Shown piece by piece: positions 35,438 to 42,921 of a DNA stretch of 64,000 nucleotides. Every line of letters starts with the position of its first letter. The first letter of the stretch is position 1. The stretch comes from Thalassotalea euphylliae (GTDB taxonomy: Bacteria > Pseudomonadota > Gammaproteobacteria > Enterobacterales > Alteromonadaceae), in the NCBI RefSeq assembly GCF_003390395.1, contig NZ_QUOV01000001.1, forward strand, positions 1,054,001 through 1,118,000, in the 5' to 3' direction. The position numbers and the translations under genes are program-made. The notes under the pieces were generated by a model. That model did no database searches. It saw nothing but the letters and a program-made list of their open reading frames with translations, and was not told the DNA's origin.

Positions 35438-36097
35438 TTAGAAAACAAACGCTAAGCCAACAGAAATTGATGTGTCGATATAAAGCGTATCGTCAAACTC
35501 TGCCGCGCAAATACTTTGTTCACAAAAGAAGTCGTCATCATCGTCGGTCAATGTGGCATAGGTTCTCAATTCGGTAACAAATGCTAATGTCGGCGAAAAT
35601 TCGTAGCGGGTACCGATGGCTATTGTGGCTGACGGGTATAGCCCACTTTCATAATCGCTATCCATAAATGTACCGCCTAAACCTAGCGAGAAGGTGGTGA
35701 CATAGTTTTGCTGACGAAATTGTGCAACACCGCTAAAGTGGGCGTAAAGCAGGGTTAGATCTTCCGTTGTGCCACCGATTTGGCTATCAAAGTCATGTTT
35801 CACATAATTGATCAACACTTGCCCTTGACCGTTTGGTGAATCTTGCCAAGAAAAAGCAATCCCCAAATGAGCGTCATCTGACATTGCGATATCACTACCG
35901 TCGGCAGCGCCAATGTCAGAGCCAAACATATAACCAACGTAAGGCGTTATTTCATTACCGTTAACGTCACCAGCGCGTTGCGCATTGGCGCTTAAACTAA
36001 AGCATGCAAGCAACAAACACATTAAACGAGCCGTGAAGCTAGTTTTGTCATTTTGTTGCCAGCGTGGCAGCCAGCTAAAACTATTCATACAAATCAT
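35438..36097 (-). CDS. Outer-membrane beta-barrel protein
   Basis: A 219-residue exported protein. The signal peptide is internal to a longer N-terminus (FTARLMCLLLACFSLSANAQ, cleaved near residue 40); the true start may be M26. Alternating amphipathic strands (ITPYVGYMFGSDIG, AHLGIAFSWQ, GQVLINYVKHDF, FSLGLGGTF) and the terminal aromatic SVGLAFVF are typical of outer-membrane barrels. An acidic loop (TDDDDDFFCEQSICAAEFDD) carries two Cys that may form a disulfide. The exact role is unknown. Confidence 0.8.
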   Translation of the reverse strand: MICMNSFSWLPRWQQNDKTSFTARLMCLLLACFSLSANAQRAGDVNGNEITPYVGYMFGSDIGAADGSDIAMSDDAHLGIAFSWQDSPNGQGQVLINYVKHDFDSQIGGTTEDLTLLYAHFSGVAQFRQQNYVTTFSLGLGGTFMDSDYESGLYPSATIAIGTRYEFSPTLAFVTELRTYATLTDDDDDFFCEQSICAAEFDDTLYIDTSISVGLAFVF

Positions 36098-36248
36098 CCT
36101 TTTTTAGTTTTTATGCTTTTATTTATAGGTGCTTTTTATCGTTACTTTTTATCGGCACTTATTATAGTTTTATTGAATTTATTGATCTTGCACTAAAGTA
36201 GTCAGCATTGCATTGCCTTAACAGGATTACAAGTCTTTAGGCGCGTAA

Positions 36249-36902
36249 TTAATGACTTAGTAGCTGATTTTTTGTTTCTAAAGCAATGGCTTGTAGTACG
36301 TACGCGCCAACGATACTCATTTGCTGTTCACTCGTGAGATGCTCATTTTTCAGCGTCAGCTGTTGCGCAATCACTTCGTGGCTTGGCTCGCCGCTAGCGG
36401 TTAACGTGATAAATAATTTATCTAGCATTAACTTGTTGATGTTTAACTGGAACTCACTGCGACCCATTAGGCCCAATTGTTGCTCAAGCGCTGGCTTTAC
36501 TAGCGTATCTAGCTGTGTTGTTAAATTGGCGAGTGCCTGCTGTGCATCTTGCTGAGGAAGTAAAACAGTCGCATCCCCAATTGTCATTTGGGTTACTTGT
36601 ACAACGGCTTTCTTTAGACTGCGTTTTTCGTATTGCCAGCTAATGTTTGTTAGCTGTATCGCTAGCAACTCGTCGGTGTTTTCAATGGGTAATAGTAGTT
36701 TAACGCTGCCAATAAAGCCTGAATCTTCAGCGGTTTTCGTTGATAAATCGCTAAGTGAAAACTCACTCCCTTCTGGCAACTGCTGATTAATGGCAACTTG
36801 ATATTCCGTTAAATATTGGTCCATTGACTGGCTGGCGGCATACCACATTAAGGCGCCGAGTGTTGCGAAAGCGGCAAAGGCAAGAGCAGCTAATTTATTC
36901 AC
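36249..36902 (-). CDS. Unknown membrane-anchored periplasmic protein
   Basis: A 217-residue protein with one N-terminal hydrophobic segment (LAALAFAAFATLGALMWYAA) acting as signal or anchor. The rest is beta-rich with an AsmA/DUF945-like feel (GFIGSVKLLLPIENTDELLAIQLTNISWQYE, FQLNINKLMLDKLFITLTASGE) and a C-terminal helix. I do not recognise a defined family. It stands alone, divergent from the RND efflux operon. Confidence 0.65.
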   Translation of the reverse strand: MNKLAALAFAAFATLGALMWYAASQSMDQYLTEYQVAINQQLPEGSEFSLSDLSTKTAEDSGFIGSVKLLLPIENTDELLAIQLTNISWQYEKRSLKKAVVQVTQMTIGDATVLLPQQDAQQALANLTTQLDTLVKPALEQQLGLMGRSEFQLNINKLMLDKLFITLTASGEPSHEVIAQQLTLKNEHLTSEQQMSIVGAYVLQAIALETKNQLLSH

Positions 36903-37224
36903 GTTAACTTCTTATTTTTTAAGGTAAGAGGCTGGATTATATACCCAAACGAAATCGCTAGGCGAGTTAAAATAGGCCGGGGAGGACTAAGCATTTTAAA
37001 TTTGTTGTGCCAAAACAAAACAAGCTGAAATAAGCGACTAATTAAACAGGTCTAGCATGGCAGCATTAATCGCAAAAGCCAACATGGCAGGGCATTAGTG
37101 CTAGTTCATCGAGGGGGAGTTAACGTTTTTTCGGTTAACGTCCTATATTTTCAGATGAATAACATCGTTGCCGAACTTGAACTCCGGTATATTTTCACGA
37201 TTAAATTTTCATGCTTAAGTTGTT
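36903..37224. other. 322-bp divergent intergenic region before the RND operon
   Basis: It should contain the efflux promoter. GTTAACGT occurs twice (37119-37126 and 37134-37141), 15 bp apart, which might be a regulator site. No TetR- or MarR-type palindrome, terminator or coding frame was recognised. Confidence 0.45.
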
Positions 37225-38295
37225 ATGTCTAGCTCTATAAAAAGTCGTTTACCTTTTATTTTTATCTTTGGCTTACTTGCTGCGCTTATTATCACTATAA
37301 ATTGGCCTGCAGAGCAGGGCGAGAAGAAAAGTCGTCAGCGCATTGTGCCAGTGAAAACTGCCGCCGCTCATACTGAAGAGTTTAAAGATGTGATTGAGGC
37401 TCTAGGTAATGCTCGTGCCAATGAGCAGGTGCTGATCACTTCAAATTATTCAGATATTGTCGAAGAAGTCTCATTTCAAGACGGTGAGATTGTAAAAAAA
37501 GGCGATATTTTAGTTCGCCTGAATAACCAAGAAGAGGCAGCGAAAGTAAGAGAGTTAGAAGCCAACCTAGCGGAGTCTGTTGCTCAGTTAAATCGCTTTC
37601 AAGACTTATTAACTAAAAGAGCAACATCGAAATCGCAAGTTGACCAGCAAGAAGCGCAAACCAAAGCGATAGCTGCTCAGCTGTTAAGTGCCCGTACAAA
37701 ACTCAATGAACTGACTATCTCGGCACCTTTTGATGGCGTGCTAGGGTTTCGTGAAATCAGTGTTGGTGCGTTTGTGCAATCAGGCGACGTGATTACGTCA
37801 CTTGACGACTTAAGTACGGTCAAAGTGGATTTCTCAGTACCTGAGCGTTTTTATACCACGATTGCGGTCGGGCAGGCGATTGAAGCAACGAACACTGCAT
37901 ACGACGATAAAGTCTTTATGGGTAAGATTGTCTCAGTTGATCCGCGTATTGATAATGCAACTCGCATGGTAAAAGTGCGCGCGGAAATCCCTAATTCTGA
38001 TTATGCGCTACGCGCAGGTATGCTATTGAGCATTAACGTTGAACGTAGTGTTGAACAAGTACTGCAAGTGCCAGAAAGTGCCATTATTCCAATTGAAGAC
38101 AACCACTACGTGTTTGTGGTTAATGATGGTAAAGCGATGCGTAAACAGGTGATTGTTGGCCGTCGTAAGCCGGGTATGGTGGAAATTAAAAGTGGTTTAG
38201 ACGAAAACCAACCAGTCGTGGTTGAAGGGGCATTGAAACTCAGAGATGGAACACAAGTGAAGGTTCTTGAGCCGAAAGTACAGGAGCCATCATAG
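37225..38295 (+). CDS. RND efflux periplasmic adaptor (membrane fusion protein)
   Basis: A 356-residue HlyD/AcrA-type adaptor. An N-terminal membrane anchor (about 10-25) is followed by the barrel-sandwich region (NARANEQVLITSNYSDIVEEVSFQDGEIVKKGDILVRL), an alpha-hairpin (about 95-150), the second lipoyl half (APFDGVLGFREISVGAFVQSGD) and a beta-barrel. It links the inner-membrane pump to an outer-membrane channel. The stop TAG shares its last base with the GTG start of the pump gene, so the two are coupled. No outer-membrane factor is encoded nearby. Confidence 0.93.
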   Translation: MSSSIKSRLPFIFIFGLLAALIITINWPAEQGEKKSRQRIVPVKTAAAHTEEFKDVIEALGNARANEQVLITSNYSDIVEEVSFQDGEIVKKGDILVRLNNQEEAAKVRELEANLAESVAQLNRFQDLLTKRATSKSQVDQQEAQTKAIAAQLLSARTKLNELTISAPFDGVLGFREISVGAFVQSGDVITSLDDLSTVKVDFSVPERFYTTIAVGQAIEATNTAYDDKVFMGKIVSVDPRIDNATRMVKVRAEIPNSDYALRAGMLLSINVERSVEQVLQVPESAIIPIEDNHYVFVVNDGKAMRKQVIVGRRKPGMVEIKSGLDENQPVVVEGALKLRDGTQVKVLEPKVQEPS

Positions 38296-41200
38296 TGATT
38301 TTATCTGACTTATCAGTTAAACGTCCGGTCTTTGCCACGGTTGTCAATCTGCTTATTGTCACCTTCGGTGTTGTTGCGTTTTTTCTATTACCGCTGCGTG
38401 AATACCCTGATATTGACCCGCCAGTAGTTAGTATCAATACCTCATACCCCGGTGCATCAGCGGCGATCATTGAAACTAAAATTACTCAGCTCTTAGAAGA
38501 TCGCATCAGTGGTGTTGAAGGGGTTAAAAATATTACCTCAACCAGTCGTGTTGGTCGTTCTAGCATTACCATTGAGTTTGAACTAGATCGCGATATTGAT
38601 TCGGCGACCAACGATGTGCGCGATAGAATCTCACGCGCACTTCGCCAATTGCCAGAACAGGCAGATCCGCCAGAAGTGTTTAAATCTGACAGTGATGCCA
38701 ACGTAATTGTTTGGTTTGTAATGCAAAGTGACACCATGAGTACCTTGCAACTTACTGACTATGCCGAGCGTTATATTGTTGACCGCTTTGCTGTGGTTGA
38801 CGGTGTTGCGCAGGTGCGTGTGGGTGGCGGTCGCACCTATGCGATGAAAGTCTTTTTAGATCGCGTTGCTATGGCGGCACGCGGCGTCACGGTCGATGAC
38901 ATTGAAACCACATTACGTGCGCAAAATGTTGAATTACCGGCAGGTGAAATTGAGTCAGTTGACCGCGACTTTTCGATAAGAGTCGAGCGCAGTTATCGCT
39001 CAGAAACAGATTTTGCCCGCATGGTGGTTGCCAAAGGTAACAATGGTGAGCTGGTGCGTTTAGCGGATGTTGCTCGAGTTGAGGTGGCTGCTGAAGACGA
39101 TGAAAACATGTTCCGCGGTAACGGTAAAAACATGGTCGGCCTTGGTATTATTAAGCAGTCGAAAGCAAATACCTTAGACGTGGTAAAAGCGGCGCGTGCT
39201 GAGATGGGAAAAATTCGCGAATCACTGCCAACAGGCACTACCATTCGCAACAGTTACGACTCATCAGTGTTTATTCAAGGCTCAATCGACGAAGTGTACA
39301 ACACCTTGTTCATCGCCATGATGATGGTGATTTTGGTGATTTTCTTGTTCTTAGGCAATATTCGCGCAACCATCATTCCCGCGGTCACTGTACCTGTGGC
39401 GCTGATTGGCTCGATGATGGCGTTATCGGCGCTTGGCTTCTCCATCAACCTGTTGACTTTGCTCGCTTTGGTGTTAGCCATTGGTTTAGTAGTCGATGAT
39501 GCAATTGTGGTCTTAGAGAACATTTATCGCCGTATCGAACAAGGACAAACGCCATTAATGGCGGCCTATGAAGGTGGGCGTGAAGTTGCCTTTGCTGTAG
39601 TGGCGACGACTTTAGTGTTAGTGGCTGTATTTGTGCCGTTGATCTTTATCTCCGGTAATATGGGTCGATTATTCACTGAGTTTGCCTTAGCGATTGCTGC
39701 CGCGGTTGTGTTTTCAAGTATCACAGCATTGTCGTTAACACCTATGCTGTGTTCAAAAATGCTAAAACACCGTGAGCGCAGTTCTTCGTTTGGTCAGTTG
39801 CTCGATAAAGGCTTTGCCCGATTAGAAGCCAGTTATGCCAATGCGTTAAAAAGCTCAATTCATCAGCCAGTGTTGTTAGTTGCCATTGTTATCGCTTCGC
39901 TATACGCCGTGTATAGCCTATTTCTGCAATTGCCTAACGAGTACACGCCAAAAGAAGACCGAGGCGATCTGTTTATTATTATGAACAGTGCCGAAGGGGC
40001 AAGCTACGAAAGTAATGTTAAGAACATGCAGCAGATTGAGAGTAAACTTTTAGCTTATCAAGAGCGTGGCGAATTAGACCGCGTGCTAGTGCGTGTGCCA
40101 GGGTTTGGTGGTTCAAGTGGTATTGCTATTGTTGGTTTACCTAAATGGGATGAACGTGCGTTTTCAACGGCTGAATTTGCGGGTCGAATGAATGGTGAAT
40201 TGTCATCGGTAACCGATGTGCGAGCGTTTGCGATTATGCGCCAAGGTCTGCGCGGTTCCGGTAATAGTCAGCCAGTAGAGTTTGTGATCCAAGGAAACAC
40301 CTACGAAGAGTTAGCGAAGTGGCGAGATATTGTTGTTGCCAGAGCGCAAGAAAATCCTAATTTACAAAGCGTGCAAAGTGATTACAAAGAAACTTTCCCT
40401 CAGTTGCTTGTGGAAATAGATCACAACCGTGCTTACGACTTAGGTGTACCAATTGGTGATATCGGTAAAACCCTTGAAACTATGTTGGGTCAACGCCGCG
40501 TTACTACATTTGTTGACCGTGGTGAAGAGTACGATGTTATCTTGGAAGGTGATGAAGCTGATTTTGCTAGCCCGACAGACATCAATAACGTATACGTGCG
40601 CTCGCGTGAAACTAATGAACTTATTCCGCTATCGAACTTAATTACGATTAGAGAAAATGCGACGTCATCGCGTTTAAATCGCTACAACCGCTTACGTAGT
40701 GTCACGATTACTGCCAACTTAGCTGACGGTTACTTACTCGGTGATGCGTTGGACTTCCTCAACCAAGTGGTACGAGATGAACTGCCGGATGAAGCGCAAG
40801 TGGATTACAAAGGTCAGTCATTGTTATTAAAAGAATCAGGCACCTCTATTCTGTTTATTTTCGCACTGGCTCTATTGATCACATACTTTGTACTGTCAGC
40901 ACAATTTGAAAGCTTTGTTCATCCATTTGTTATTTTATTGACTGTACCCTTAGCGTTAGTGGGCGCACTAGCGGGGCTAGAATATATGGGCATGAGTCTG
41001 AATATCTACAGCCAAATTGGTATTGTTATGCTAATTGGTTTAGCGGCGAAAAACGGTATTCTAATTGTTGAATTTGCGAACCAGTTACGTGACAAAGGCG
41101 AAGCGTTTGAAACGGCATTAATTCACGCTTCTCAGCAGCGATTACGCCCTATCATAATGACCACTTTCACGACTGTGACTAGTGCGATTCCTTTAGTGAT

Positions 41201-41390
41201 GGCACAAGGTCCGGGCCATGAAAGTCGCATGGTGATTGGGGTAGTGATTTTCGCTGGTGTATCGCTGGCCAGTATCTTCACTTTATTTGTTGTGCCTAGT
41301 GCATACTACTGGTTGTGCCGTAATACAGGCTCACCAGAAGCTATTGCCCATGAACTAGATAAGCTGCAACAACAAGAGCAGCAAGGCTAA
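38295..41390 (+). CDS. RND multidrug efflux pump, inner-membrane subunit
   Basis: A 1031-residue HAE1-type pump with 12 membrane helices and two large periplasmic loops. Visible marks: N-terminal LSVKRPVFATVVNLLIVTFGVVAF, REYPDIDPPVVSINTSYPGAS, the proton-relay aspartate pair in IGLVVDDAIVVLENIYR, and the helix-10/11 segment IGLAAKNGILIVEFANQLRD. It starts with GTG overlapping the adaptor stop. The type resembles MexI/VexF-like pumps; substrates are unknown. A strong terminator follows. Confidence 0.95.
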   Translation: MILSDLSVKRPVFATVVNLLIVTFGVVAFFLLPLREYPDIDPPVVSINTSYPGASAAIIETKITQLLEDRISGVEGVKNITSTSRVGRSSITIEFELDRDIDSATNDVRDRISRALRQLPEQADPPEVFKSDSDANVIVWFVMQSDTMSTLQLTDYAERYIVDRFAVVDGVAQVRVGGGRTYAMKVFLDRVAMAARGVTVDDIETTLRAQNVELPAGEIESVDRDFSIRVERSYRSETDFARMVVAKGNNGELVRLADVARVEVAAEDDENMFRGNGKNMVGLGIIKQSKANTLDVVKAARAEMGKIRESLPTGTTIRNSYDSSVFIQGSIDEVYNTLFIAMMMVILVIFLFLGNIRATIIPAVTVPVALIGSMMALSALGFSINLLTLLALVLAIGLVVDDAIVVLENIYRRIEQGQTPLMAAYEGGREVAFAVVATTLVLVAVFVPLIFISGNMGRLFTEFALAIAAAVVFSSITALSLTPMLCSKMLKHRERSSSFGQLLDKGFARLEASYANALKSSIHQPVLLVAIVIASLYAVYSLFLQLPNEYTPKEDRGDLFIIMNSAEGASYESNVKNMQQIESKLLAYQERGELDRVLVRVPGFGGSSGIAIVGLPKWDERAFSTAEFAGRMNGELSSVTDVRAFAIMRQGLRGSGNSQPVEFVIQGNTYEELAKWRDIVVARAQENPNLQSVQSDYKETFPQLLVEIDHNRAYDLGVPIGDIGKTLETMLGQRRVTTFVDRGEEYDVILEGDEADFASPTDINNVYVRSRETNELIPLSNLITIRENATSSRLNRYNRLRSVTITANLADGYLLGDALDFLNQVVRDELPDEAQVDYKGQSLLLKESGTSILFIFALALLITYFVLSAQFESFVHPFVILLTVPLALVGALAGLEYMGMSLNIYSQIGIVMLIGLAAKNGILIVEFANQLRDKGEAFETALIHASQQRLRPIIMTTFTTVTSAIPLVMAQGPGHESRMVIGVVIFAGVSLASIFTLFVVPSAYYWLCRNTGSPEAIAHELDKLQQQEQQG

Positions 41391-41415
41391 TTGACTCAGG
41401 CGCTAACAGAAAAAC

Positions 41416-41445
41416 AAAAAGGCACGCTAATTAGCGTGCCTTTTT
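41416..41445. terminator. Bidirectional terminator between RND pump and pheA
   Basis: AAAAAGGCACGCTAA and TTAGCGTGCCTTTTT form a perfect 15-bp palindrome between the convergent genes. Confidence 0.92.
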
Positions 41446-41472
41446 GTTAGGTGTTTTCTATATCAAATACGA

Positions 41473-42648
41473 TTAGATTTCTGCAGCCGGTACGCTGGTT
41501 GGCGAAATATGTTCGATAGGGTAGCAGCCTAGCACTTTGATAAACTTAGTTAACTCAGTTAATTCACCGATAGCTTCTTGCATTGCCGCTGATTTAAGGT
41601 TGGCTTCCACATCAATATAAAACATTTCTTCCCATGGGCGACCTTGAATAGGGCGAGACTCTAATTTACACATGTTAATGCCTTTCTCTTTTAGCACTAA
41701 CAAACACTCCACCAAGGCACCTGGTTTTTGACCTGTTGCCAGAATAAAGGTCGTTTTCGCAGGAATTTGCTCAGCAACATCAACTGGCTTTCGTGCGACA
41801 AGAATAAAGCGGCTATGGTTTTCATCCTGATTGGCAATAGACTTTTCTAAGGCGTGTAACTGGTACAAGTGGCCACCTTCTTCACTGCCAATAACGGCAA
41901 CCGTTTCATCTTGTAATTCATAGACTTTTGCCATCGCATCGGCTGTGCTATCGCAATATTCAATACGAATGTCGTGTTGCTTGTCTAAGAAATTACTGCA
42001 CTGTGTAAATGGTTGACCGTGTGCGTAGATGGTTTTGATATTCTCTAAACGAGTATTAACCGCTGTTAGCAAGCAATGCTCAATGGGTTGTGTGATTTCG
42101 CCAACAATTGCAAGGTTAGTATGTTGCAGCAGATCGTAAACCTCATTGATACTACCTGAGCTTGTATTTTCAATGGGTAGCATGCCGTAATCAACGTGGC
42201 CAGCTTCAACCTGTTGCATAATATCAGCAAAGCTTTGACAGCCTGATTCAATAATTTTTTCCGCGCGGCGTGAGAAGTAACGGTGACTAGCAAGGTAGCT
42301 GTATGAACCCTTGTTGCCTAAGAAGGCCACGCTGACCATCGGCAATTGTAAGTTAGGGTTGGTGAGAGTTTGTAGGTATGCCTGCTGGTTAAGCACTGAA
42401 TCTTCAATAATGGTTTGGAACACGCTGGTCACGTAGTGGGCATCCAACCCTAATTCTTTACCTTGTTTGATCAAGCGAATCAGCAATTCTTGCTCACGCT
42501 GTTGATCACGTACTGGACGCACCTGATGTGCTTTACTTTTGGCAACATTGAGTGTGAGCGAACGGCGCTTGGCAAAGAGCTTGAGCAATTGCTGGTCGGT
42601 TTCTGTAATTTGTGCTCTTATTTCGTTTAGGTCTAATGATTGCTCCAC
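41473..42648 (-). CDS. pheA: Bifunctional chorismate mutase/prephenate dehydratase PheA
   Basis: A 391-residue fusion: an AroQ chorismate mutase (residues 1-95, IRAQITETDQQLLKLFAKRRSLTLNVAKSK), prephenate dehydratase (about 105-285, VAFLGNKGSYSYLASHRYF, GMLPIENTSSGSINEVYDLL) and a C-terminal ACT domain with the Phe-binding GALVECLLVL and ESRP motifs. The usual TRF catalytic motif reads SRF (HSRFILV). It makes phenylpyruvate. The start codon is a GTG or a nearby ATG after AAAGGAG. A Phe-rich leader peptide and terminator precede it. Confidence 0.96.
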   Translation of the reverse strand: MEQSLDLNEIRAQITETDQQLLKLFAKRRSLTLNVAKSKAHQVRPVRDQQREQELLIRLIKQGKELGLDAHYVTSVFQTIIEDSVLNQQAYLQTLTNPNLQLPMVSVAFLGNKGSYSYLASHRYFSRRAEKIIESGCQSFADIMQQVEAGHVDYGMLPIENTSSGSINEVYDLLQHTNLAIVGEITQPIEHCLLTAVNTRLENIKTIYAHGQPFTQCSNFLDKQHDIRIEYCDSTADAMAKVYELQDETVAVIGSEEGGHLYQLHALEKSIANQDENHSRFILVARKPVDVAEQIPAKTTFILATGQKPGALVECLLVLKEKGINMCKLESRPIQGRPWEEMFYIDVEANLKSAAMQEAIGELTELTKFIKVLGCYPIEHISPTSVPAAEI

Positions 42649-42701
42649 GTTGACTCCTTTGCTTTAGCTTGTTGCTAATATAGTACCGTTAAAAAATAGA
42701 T

Positions 42702-42730
42702 AAAAAAAAACCTCCAGTGTGGAGGTTTTT
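42702..42730 (-). terminator. pheA attenuator terminator
   Basis: On the minus strand AAAAACCTCCA-CAC-TGGAGGTTTTT forms an 11-bp stem followed by a long U run. It lies 31 bp after the leader peptide stop codon and 54 bp before pheA, exactly where an attenuator should be. Confidence 0.88.
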
Positions 42731-42760
42731 CGGGTTAATTTTTGCCGCAAAAAACGCTCC

Positions 42761-42862
42761 TCAACGAGAGAGGATAAAAAACAGGCTAAAGAAACGAGTG
42801 CCTGATAAAACGTTTTTGATTGCGCTTTTTACTGCGCTTTCGATAGCGGAAGTAATGTTCAT
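42761..42862 (-). CDS. pheL: PheA leader peptide (Phe-rich)
   Basis: A 33-residue frame on the minus strand starting MNITSAIESAVKSAIKNVL and ending GTRFFSLFFILSR. Four Phe codons lie in the last 10 residues, directly before a terminator hairpin and pheA. This is the classical arrangement for ribosome-mediated attenuation by phenylalanyl-tRNA. It is longer than E. coli PheL (15 residues), having an extra Phe-free N-terminal half. Confidence 0.85.
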   Translation of the reverse strand: MNITSAIESAVKSAIKNVLSGTRFFSLFFILSR

Positions 42863-42868
42863 GGCTTT

Positions 42869-42897
42869 AATGTATCGACAGTCCTACTAGAGTTCAA
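42869..42897 (-). promoter_or_regulatory. Possible promoter of pheL-pheA
   Basis: On the minus strand: -35 TTGAAC, a 17-bp spacer and -10 TACATT. It would start transcription almost at the leader ATG (42862), giving a near-leaderless mRNA, so a further upstream promoter is also possible. Confidence 0.4.
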
Positions 42898-42921
42898 GCA
42901 CTATTTTCTAACTATAAATGC

